A stretch of DNA of 12,048 nucleotides from an uncultured bacterium (GTDB lineage: Bacteria; Cyanobacteriota; Vampirovibrionia; Gastranaerophilales; Gastranaerophilaceae): contig OMVC01000124.1 of NCBI GenBank assembly GCA_900314375.1, positions 1-12,048 of the forward strand, written 5' to 3'. The notes under the pieces are model-generated. The model searched no databases. It was not told the origin of the DNA and saw only the letters and a list, made by a program, of their open reading frames with translations. Made by a program: the position numbers and the translations under genes. Numbering within the stretch: the stretch's first letter is position 1; the number at the start of each line of letters is the position of its first letter. Shown here in pieces: positions 7,003 to 12,048 of this stretch.

Positions 7003-8136
7003 CTACTTAAAAACTCCTTTAACTTTTGACATAATAGTTTGTTGATTTTTAGCTTCTCTGCCTGTCTGAATTTCATAAAGCTTCTGGTATAAATTTCTTT
7101 CTTCTTCAGACAATCTTACAGGAATCCTTACATTTAATACTACTACATGATCGCCTCTTTGTGAAGGTCTTGACAAAACAGGAATACCTGCACCTTTTAT
7201 TTTGACAATACTGCCGTGTTGAGAACCTTGCGGAATTTGTATCTCTTTATCTCCGTCAAGTGTTTTGATAACAACATTATCGCCCATAACAGCTTGCGCC
7301 GGTGAAATTTCCAACTCGGAAAAGACATTAATCCCGTCGCGTTTGAAATCAGGTGACGGTGCAACATGTATAACCACAAACAAATCCCCGTTAGGACCCC
7401 CGTTTATGCCGCAATCACCTTCCGAGCCAATTCTCATTTTGGACATATTATCAACGCCTGCAGGAATTTTGATTTCAATTTTGTGCTCTTTTGCCACCCT
7501 GCCTTCGCCTGAACAAGTTTTACAAGGCTTGTCAATAACTTGTCCTGTACCATGACAGTGAGGGCAAACTGAAATTTGTGAAAAACTGCCTAAAGGAGTT
7601 CTTGTAACATGTTGAATTTGTCCTGCACCTTTACATTGCGGGCATGTCTTTTTTGTAGTTCCTGCTTGAGCTCCTGTTCCATGGCAATCAGGACATGTTT
7701 CTAAATGCTCATAGGTAATTTCTTTATTTAAGCCGAATGCGGCTTCTTCAAATTTTATTTTAACATCATATCTTAAATCATCTCCCCGTTGAGGTGCATT
7801 CGGATCTTGTGCGCCTCCGCCAAAGCCAAATCCTCCGAATCCGCCAAAGAATGATTCAAAGATATCATTCAAATCACCAAATCCGCCGGCAAATGGGCCG
7901 CCTGTATCAAAACCTGCATTCTTTAATCCGTCTTCGCCGTATCTGTCATAGGTTGCTCTTTTGTTATCATCAGATAAAGTTTCATAGGCTTTACCGAGTT
8001 CTTTAAATTTTTCTTCGGCATCAGGTGCTTTGTTTACATCCGGATGCAATTCTCTGGCTTTTTTCCTGAAAGCCGATTTTATTTCATCTTTTGAAGCATC
8101 TTTTGATACTCCCAATATTTCATAATAATCTGCCAT
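7003..8136 (-). CDS. dnaJ: Chaperone DnaJ (Hsp40, type I)
   Basis: This is a complete 377-residue class A J-protein. The J-domain (1-70) carries HPD at 31-33, which stimulates DnaK's ATPase. A Gly/Phe-rich linker follows (about 78-109). Four zinc-binding CxxCxGxG repeats have cysteine pairs 148/151, 165/168, 191/194 and 205/208. Two C-terminal substrate-binding beta domains run from about 215 to 345. It acts in the cytoplasm with DnaK and GrpE in folding and stress recovery. It lies 42 bases downstream of grpE with no promoter visible between, so the two are probably co-transcribed. dnaK is not in this window. Confidence 0.98.
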   Translation of the reverse strand: MADYYEILGVSKDASKDEIKSAFRKKARELHPDVNKAPDAEEKFKELGKAYETLSDDNKRATYDRYGEDGLKNAGFDTGGPFAGGFGDLNDIFESFFGGFGGFGFGGGAQDPNAPQRGDDLRYDVKIKFEEAAFGLNKEITYEHLETCPDCHGTGAQAGTTKKTCPQCKGAGQIQHVTRTPLGSFSQISVCPHCHGTGQVIDKPCKTCSGEGRVAKEHKIEIKIPAGVDNMSKMRIGSEGDCGINGGPNGDLFVVIHVAPSPDFKRDGINVFSELEISPAQAVMGDNVVIKTLDGDKEIQIPQGSQHGSIVKIKGAGIPVLSRPSQRGDHVVVLNVRIPVRLSEEERNLYQKLYEIQTGREAKNQQTIMSKVKGVFK

Positions 8137-8178
8137 TATCTCTTAATTTATCCCTAACTATTTATATTTATACTACAA

Positions 8179-8748
8179 TTATTCGGCTGCGGCAACATTT
8201 ACCATTGTCGGTCTTAATACTTTGTCACCCAATTTGTATCCTTTTCTTAAATCGGCAATGACTGTGTGTTCAGGGTGTTCGGATGTCGGGGTTTGCATTA
8301 CTGCTTCGTGAAAATTAGGGTCAAATTCTTCGCCTACGGCTTTAATTTCTTCCAACCCCATCTTTGTTAATGCTTCATAAGTCTGTTTTTGTAATACATC
8401 AAAGCTTTCTTTGATTTTTGAGATATCTTCAACCCCTTCCAATGATTTTTGTGCACGTTCAAAATTATCCAATACTTCAATAAGTTTTGTTAAAGCGCTT
8501 TCTGTTCCGTAATTGATTAAACTTTCACGCTCTTGTGCCTGACGTTTTCTGTAATTATCAAAATCTGCAGCTAAACGTACATATTGATTGTTTAATTCGT
8601 CATATTTTTTTTGAAGTTGTGCTAATTCATCGGTTGAATTATCCTCTGCGGTTTCTTCAGCAGAAGCCTTTTCTTCTTCTTTTGAATTTTCATTATCTTC
8701 AGTTATGACATCTTCATTTTTGAATGGATTTGAATTTTTTTCAGACAT
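8179..8748 (-). CDS. grpE: Nucleotide exchange factor GrpE
   Basis: This 189-residue protein has an acidic, disordered N-terminus (about 8-40), a long coiled-coil (about 41-85, including QYVRLAADFDNYRKRQ) and helices with VLDNFERA. The C-terminal beta domain ends in the GrpE signature GYKLGDKVLRPTMVNVA (169-185). GrpE dimers release ADP from DnaK. GAGGGG (8763-8758) precedes the ATG by about nine bases. The gene heads a grpE-dnaJ-propeller operon. Its promoter is overlapped by a perfect inverted repeat, so its heat-shock control may differ from the HrcA/CIRCE scheme; no CIRCE sequence is visible. Confidence 0.97.
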   Translation of the reverse strand: MSEKNSNPFKNEDVITEDNENSKEEEKASAEETAEDNSTDELAQLQKKYDELNNQYVRLAADFDNYRKRQAQERESLINYGTESALTKLIEVLDNFERAQKSLEGVEDISKIKESFDVLQKQTYEALTKMGLEEIKAVGEEFDPNFHEAVMQTPTSEHPEHTVIADLRKGYKLGDKVLRPTMVNVAAAE

Positions 8749-8762
8749 AATATTTATCCCCT

Positions 8763-8786
8763 CTTATAATATATCTATATTATAAG
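8763..8786. repeat. Perfect 11-bp inverted repeat at the grpE promoter
   Basis: CTTATAATATA (8763-8773) and TATATTATAAG (8776-8786) are exact reverse complements around a 2-bp centre. The right arm covers the minus-strand -10 box, and the repeat runs past the predicted start to the edge of the Shine-Dalgarno. This position suits a repressor operator. Because the sequence is nearly all A/T, part of the symmetry could arise by chance. Confidence 0.6.
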
Positions 8787-8806
8787 ACCTCAAATATATA
8801 TAACAA
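8779..8806 (-). promoter_or_regulatory. Candidate sigma-70 promoter for grpE-dnaJ
   Basis: On the minus strand, TTGTTA (8806-8801), a 16-base spacer and TATAAT (8784-8779) predict a start near 8772, about 24 bases before the ATG. The 26 bases between the lpd-like stop and this promoter hold no terminator hairpin, so read-through from alr-lpd is possible. Confidence 0.55.
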
Positions 8807-8831
8807 GGAAAATTTATTATTTTTTAATATT

Positions 8832-10070
8832 CTATATTTTGAATAATGCCTCAAATATTCCTTCAGAATATGTCGGATGAGCATAACAAACTTTTTTAAG
8901 TTCTTCAATGCCGATATTATTTTGAATGGCGATTGTAAGTTGTTGAATTAAAGAGGAAGCTTCGTTAGACATAATATGAGCGCCGACTATTTTATTTTGT
9001 TGTATTAATAATTTTATTATTCCGTCTGTTTGGGAGTCGCAATGCGCTTTACCTAACGAAGATACAAGAATTGTCGTTTTTTTATATTCTTGTCCTTCCA
9101 ATTCTTGTTCTCGTTTACCTATCCACGCTATTTCAGGCGTTCCGTAAACAACGGAAGGAGTCAAATCTTTTCTGAATTCTATATTATCGATTTCTTTTAT
9201 TGCTTGCTTGATTGCGTAATGTGCCAGCTGAATTTCGCCTGAAACATCCCCAAGATATGTAACCCCTTCAATTTTGTCTTCTTTGCTTGGAGTTCTGCCT
9301 ATTGCGACTAAAACTATTTCCGGAGTTAATTCTTCCCCGTTTGATAGTGTTACTTTTTGATTATTTATTGATGTTACGGTAGTTTGGGTATAAAATTTTA
9401 TTTTATTGGTTTTAAAACTTCGTTCTAATCTTTTTGAGATATCAATATCAGCTAATGGTAAAAGATTTGGGGCTAATTCTACAACGCAGACATCTACACC
9501 GAAATTGTTAAATATTCTTGCCCATTCAATTCCTATTGCTCCTGAACCGATAATTAAAATACTTTTTGGTAATTTTTCAAGATTTAATATATCATCTGAA
9601 GATAACAAAAATTTGTGATCAAATTCCAAACCTTTGACAACTTTTGGTTCTGAACCGGTTGCGCAAATAATTTTTTCACAAATATATTCTTCTTTGTTTG
9701 ATTGTATAAGATTTTTATTGATAATTTTTGCTTGTGAATTTACAACAGTAATTTTAGCATTTTTAAATGCCAGAGTTAAACCTTTTCTCAATATTTCTAC
9801 TGTTTTATTTTTGCGTTCAACGACTTTTGAAAAATCAAGATTTATATTTTCCGCGCTGATTCCAAATTCTTCGCAATTTTTTGTTTGTTTGTAAACTTCA
9901 GAAGAATGAATAATTGATTTTGTCGGGATACAGCCTTTATTTAAACAAACTCCTCCAACGAAATCTTTTTCAAATATTACAACAGATTTTCCTAAAGATG
10001 CCGCATGTAAAGCTGCTGTGTATCCTGCGGGTCCGCATCCTACTATTCCAATATCAAATTTATTTTCCAT
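8832..10070 (-). CDS. Compact dihydrolipoamide dehydrogenase-like flavoprotein
   Basis: This 412-residue pyridine nucleotide-disulfide oxidoreductase carries the FAD motif GIVGCGPAG (8-16), the redox-active VCLNKGC (C42/C47), the NAD-binding IIGSGAIG (173-180), and YLGD (272-275) for FAD. The C-terminal HPTYSE (H398, E403) supplies the catalytic base dyad from the partner subunit. The CLNKGC spacing and C-terminus point to dihydrolipoamide dehydrogenase (E3), which reoxidises lipoyl groups with NAD+, rather than glutathione or mercuric reductase. It is shorter than the usual 460-475 residues. Only 15 residues separate the GR of VAIGR from YLGD, where about 40 are normal. I chose ATG 10070 for its GAGGGG (10081-10076) at five bases, over TTG 10097. 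It follows alr by 45 bases. No other 2-oxoacid dehydrogenase gene is nearby. Confidence 0.88.
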   Translation of the reverse strand: MENKFDIGIVGCGPAGYTAALHAASLGKSVVIFEKDFVGGVCLNKGCIPTKSIIHSSEVYKQTKNCEEFGISAENINLDFSKVVERKNKTVEILRKGLTLAFKNAKITVVNSQAKIINKNLIQSNKEEYICEKIICATGSEPKVVKGLEFDHKFLLSSDDILNLEKLPKSILIIGSGAIGIEWARIFNNFGVDVCVVELAPNLLPLADIDISKRLERSFKTNKIKFYTQTTVTSINNQKVTLSNGEELTPEIVLVAIGRTPSKEDKIEGVTYLGDVSGEIQLAHYAIKQAIKEIDNIEFRKDLTPSVVYGTPEIAWIGKREQELEGQEYKKTTILVSSLGKAHCDSQTDGIIKLLIQQNKIVGAHIMSNEASSLIQQLTIAIQNNIGIEELKKVCYAHPTYSEGIFEALFKI

Positions 10071-10115
10071 ATAATCCCCTCTATCTAACCTCACCAATTT
10101 GTGGTAAGAGAAAAA

Positions 10116-11240
10116 CTATCTTGTATAAACTCGCGGTAGTCTTACTTTTAAACGGCAAGTTAATTCATAATTTATGGTATTTAATATTCTTGCCCATTCA
10201 TCAATAGATTTTTCTTCGTTTAATAATGTAATGACATCTCCGACATTTGCATCAACTCCTGTTATATCAAACATCATTTGATCCATTGTGATATTACCGA
10301 TTTGCGGAACTTCAACGCCGTTTAATATCCCTGATATTTTATTTGACAAAAGACGCGGAATTCCGTCGGCATAACCTAAAGGCACGGTTGCAATTTTTCG
10401 TTCGCCATCAGAAATATATGTATGGCAATAACTTACGCCTTCTCCTTTTTTTGCGGTGTGAATATTTACTATTCTGCCCTTTAGTGAAATCAATTGTTTT
10501 AAATCAGGTTTTTTAAATTCAACATTCGGAGGAAAATCAGGATATAAGCCGTATAATGAAATCCCTATTCTGCGCATGTTTGAATTGGGTTTGTCATAGC
10601 ATATTGTTCCTGCGGTATTCAGAATATGTAATAAAAGTCCGTCAGTGTTGATATTATCTATAACAGAATCCCATTTTTTGAATTGTTCTTGAGTTTTATC
10701 AAGTTCTTCGGCTGAAGCAAGATGTGTAAAAATGCCTTTCAAATCAATATAAGGTAAAGTTTGAACTTTTTTAATATATTCAACGGCTTCATCTGCTCTG
10801 ACACCGATTCTGTTCATGCCCGTATCAAGTTTTATGTGAACTTTTGGCTTGATGCCTGTTCTGTTATATGCATCTTCGCATGCTTTCAAGTGTTCTTGCG
10901 AAAATATTGAAATGCTTATATCGTTACGAACCGCACTTTCTACCGCCCAAACAGGAACTGCGCCCAATACAAGAATTTCGCAATCAATTTTTGCCTGTCT
11001 TAAATCAACGCCTTCATCAATTGAGGCAACGCCAAGCATATCAACTCCGCTGGCAAGTATAGTAGGTGCAAGCATAACCGCGCCATGACCGTATGCGTCT
11101 GCTTTTACAACGCCAAGCAGTTTTACACCTTTGGGTACATTCTTTTTTATCTCTCTGATATTGTGCTCAAGGTTTGATATGTTAACCTCTACCCACGAAT
11201 CCCTGTGAATATTAATATTTGTTTGTCTTGTGTTTTTCAT
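10116..11240 (-). CDS. alr: Alanine racemase
   Basis: This 374-residue fold-type III PLP enzyme interconverts L- and D-alanine for peptidoglycan. The cofactor lysine is K46 in VVKADAYGHG. The second catalytic base is Y271 in GEGVSYCHTY, contributed across the dimer. RIGISLYGLYP (224-233) and VPLGYADGIPR (286-296) are further family motifs. Residues 15-235 form the TIM barrel and the rest the beta domain. The length is usual. No Shine-Dalgarno precedes the ATG at 11240, and the candidate promoter would begin the RNA only a few bases upstream, so the message may be leaderless. It is divergent from folK and likely co-transcribed with the downstream lpd-like gene. Confidence 0.97.
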   Translation of the reverse strand: MKNTRQTNINIHRDSWVEVNISNLEHNIREIKKNVPKGVKLLGVVKADAYGHGAVMLAPTILASGVDMLGVASIDEGVDLRQAKIDCEILVLGAVPVWAVESAVRNDISISIFSQEHLKACEDAYNRTGIKPKVHIKLDTGMNRIGVRADEAVEYIKKVQTLPYIDLKGIFTHLASAEELDKTQEQFKKWDSVIDNINTDGLLLHILNTAGTICYDKPNSNMRRIGISLYGLYPDFPPNVEFKKPDLKQLISLKGRIVNIHTAKKGEGVSYCHTYISDGERKIATVPLGYADGIPRLLSNKISGILNGVEVPQIGNITMDQMMFDITGVDANVGDVITLLNEEKSIDEWARILNTINYELTCRLKVRLPRVYTR

Positions 11241-11249
11241 ACCGAATTA

Positions 11250-11278
11250 AGTATATGACAAAATTTCACTATGCGCAA
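11250..11278 (-). promoter_or_regulatory. Candidate promoter for alr
   Basis: On the minus strand, TTGCGC (11278-11273), a 17-base spacer and TATACT (11255-11250) predict transcription from about 11243, almost at the start codon. The -35 box is the outer arm of the hairpin at 11273-11301. Confidence 0.5.
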
Positions 11279-11301
11279 ATTATTCTTACGAATATTTGTG
11301 C
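11273..11301. repeat. Hairpin-forming inverted repeat between alr and folK
   Basis: Arms 11273-11285 and 11290-11301 pair over 12 bp with one G-T wobble and one bulged T, around a TTAC loop. On the plus strand T5 follows at 11302-11306, the look of an intrinsic terminator. However, no plus-strand gene ends here, and both candidate promoters fire away from it. It overlaps alr's -35 box, so an operator is an alternative reading. Confidence 0.5.
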
Positions 11302-11318
11302 TTTTTGCTATTATTATA

Positions 11319-11347
11319 TTGACATAGGGTAAGAAAACCTATAAAAT
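11319..11347 (+). promoter_or_regulatory. Candidate sigma-70 promoter for folK, leaderless start
   Basis: A perfect TTGACA (11319-11324), a 17-base spacer and TAAAAT (11342-11347) are followed seven bases later by the folK ATG at 11354. Transcription would therefore begin at or within a few bases of the start codon, leaving no room for a Shine-Dalgarno. Confidence 0.65.
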
Positions 11348-11353
11348 TTAATT

Positions 11354-11860
11354 ATGGCGATAGTTTATATAAGTTTAGGTTCAAATAAAGGTGACAGAAT
11401 AGGATATGTTCAGCAGGCCGCAAGTCTTTTGGGTGCTGATGATGGGATTTCTATTGTTCGTACTTCTGCATTTTATGAAACAGAACCTTGGAATATGAAT
11501 ACGAAAAATTGGTTTGTGAATGCTATTGTAGAAGCAAAAACCAAATATTCGCCACAAGAATTATTGAAGCTTTGTCAGGCTATTGAAAAAAAGTTAGGCA
11601 GAGAGCATAAAACAATAAATGATTATGAAGACAGAACAATCGATATTGATATATTGTTTTATAATAACGATATAATAAATGATGATAACCTTACAATTCC
11701 TCATAAATACGTTCATTTGCGTGCATTTAATCTTGTGCCGATGCTGGAATTGAATGCAGACTATGTTCATCCTGTATTGCATAAAACCATAATTGAAATG
11801 CATAATGATTTAGAGAATCCTGAAATGGTATTTTTATATGGTACAAGAGTCGATATTTAA
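11354..11860 (+). CDS. folK: HPPK, 2-amino-4-hydroxy-6-hydroxymethyldihydropteridine pyrophosphokinase
   Basis: This 168-residue enzyme transfers pyrophosphate from ATP to 6-hydroxymethyl-dihydropterin in folate synthesis. Signature elements are YISLGSNKGDR (5-15), FYETEPW (40-46) with NWFVNAIVE (52-60) and KKLGRE (79-84). The RTIDIDIL signature (94-101) supplies the two magnesium-binding aspartates D97 and D99. PHKYVHLRAFNLVPM (116-130) follows. The length is normal for a monofunctional HPPK. Other folate genes are not adjacent. No Shine-Dalgarno is seen because the -10 box occupies its place. The 3' end overlaps the next gene by 23 bases, suggesting a two-gene or longer operon. Confidence 0.97.
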   Translation: MAIVYISLGSNKGDRIGYVQQAASLLGADDGISIVRTSAFYETEPWNMNTKNWFVNAIVEAKTKYSPQELLKLCQAIEKKLGREHKTINDYEDRTIDIDILFYNNDIINDDNLTIPHKYVHLRAFNLVPMLELNADYVHPVLHKTIIEMHNDLENPEMVFLYGTRVDI

Positions 11861-12048
11861 ATCTGTTGCCATTATAGGAGGAGGCCCTGCAGGCTGCGCT
11901 TGCGCAAAGTTTTTACAAGATTTTGCAGATGTTTTTGTTTTTGATAAGAGCAAATTTTTAAATACGATTTTGCCAACCGGCGGGGGACGTTGTAATTTAG
12001 CATATTGCGAATATGATTTTAAAGAACTTGCCAAAAATTATCCAAGAG
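11838..12048 (+). CDS. BaiN/HI0933-family FAD-dependent oxidoreductase, 3' end missing
   Basis: From the ATG at 11838 the frame is open to the right edge (about 70 residues seen). A short lead of eight residues is followed by the Rossmann motif SVAIIGGGPAGCACAKFL (9-26) for FAD, an acidic strand end (VFVFDKSKF) and LPTGGGRCNLAY (about 45-56). The last matches the SGGGRCNLTN signature of the HI0933/BaiN/YhiN flavoprotein family. Members are cytoplasmic flavoproteins of mostly unknown substrate, usually about 400 residues. No ATG, GTG or TTG lies between 11838 and the Rossmann motif, so this start is nearly forced. It has no Shine-Dalgarno and is probably coupled to folK through the overlap. 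T replaces the common S before GGGRCN. Confidence 0.85.
   Translation, partial: MVQESIFKSVAIIGGGPAGCACAKFLQDFADVFVFDKSKFLNTILPTGGGRCNLAYCEYDFKELAKNYPR

Noticed and set aside
7794..8006. Arg/His/Gln-rich open frame antisense to the dnaJ Gly/Phe region
   Set aside because: It is a by-product of the repetitive Gly/Phe codons in dnaJ; no promoter or Shine-Dalgarno is seen and the composition is abnormal.
8749..8831. HrcA/CIRCE site before grpE
   Set aside because: The CIRCE arms TTAGCACTC and GAGTGCTAA are absent; only the A/T palindrome is present.
10849..11088. Two open frames on the plus strand within alr
   Set aside because: Alr is a clear full-length enzyme on the other strand; these frames have odd composition and no start signals.
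1..12048. Mobile element, phage, CRISPR array or defence island
   Set aside because: No transposase, integrase, direct-repeat array, tRNA-linked junction or toxin-antitoxin pair was seen, and base composition is even throughout.

Overview
The window is AT-rich and almost fully coding. It reads like ordinary chromosome of a low-GC, host-associated bacterium. Promoter candidates fit the classic TTGACA/TATAAT pattern rather than the Bacteroidota pattern. Among the genes are a VKOR-DsbA fusion, which is common in the cyanobacterial lineage, an iron-sulfur QueH and a signal-peptide beta-propeller. My best guess is a non-photosynthetic cyanobacterial relative (Melainabacteria/Vampirovibrionia, Gastranaerophilales-like). 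That is inference from gene content and base composition; no marker gene here proves it.

Left part, mostly + strand. The end of a family 2 glycosyltransferase runs in from the left edge (to 794). A promoter then precedes a membrane VKOR-DsbA disulfide-forming protein (875-2104), which overlaps queH for queuosine synthesis (2070-2636). A second promoter drives a secreted TPR-like protein whose frame breaks at a run of ten A (2717-3781, continued in another frame to 4055). A second TPR-like protein without a signal peptide follows one base later (4057-4668). Facing it, with one base between the stops, is a SAM O-methyltransferase (4670-5248, minus). A divergent intergenic region then drives a 73-residue unknown protein with a near-consensus promoter (5375-5596).

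Right part, mostly minus strand. Reading leftwards from 11240, the order is alr (alanine racemase), a compact dihydrolipoamide-dehydrogenase-like flavoprotein, grpE, dnaJ and a secreted beta-propeller protein. grpE has its own promoter, which lies under a perfect 11-bp inverted repeat; dnaJ and the propeller gene are separated by one base. To the right of alr, folK (HPPK, folate synthesis) is transcribed divergently and overlaps a BaiN/HI0933-type flavoprotein that runs off the right edge.

The identifiable functions are housekeeping: disulfide formation, tRNA modification, chaperones, D-alanine and folate. The less ordinary points are the A10 frame break in an apparently coupled gene pair, the palindrome at the grpE promoter, apparently leaderless alr and folK transcripts, and a roughly 25-residue gap in the Lpd-like protein. 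I found no tRNA, rRNA, CRISPR array, insertion sequence or phage gene. No intergenic stretch exceeds 130 bp.
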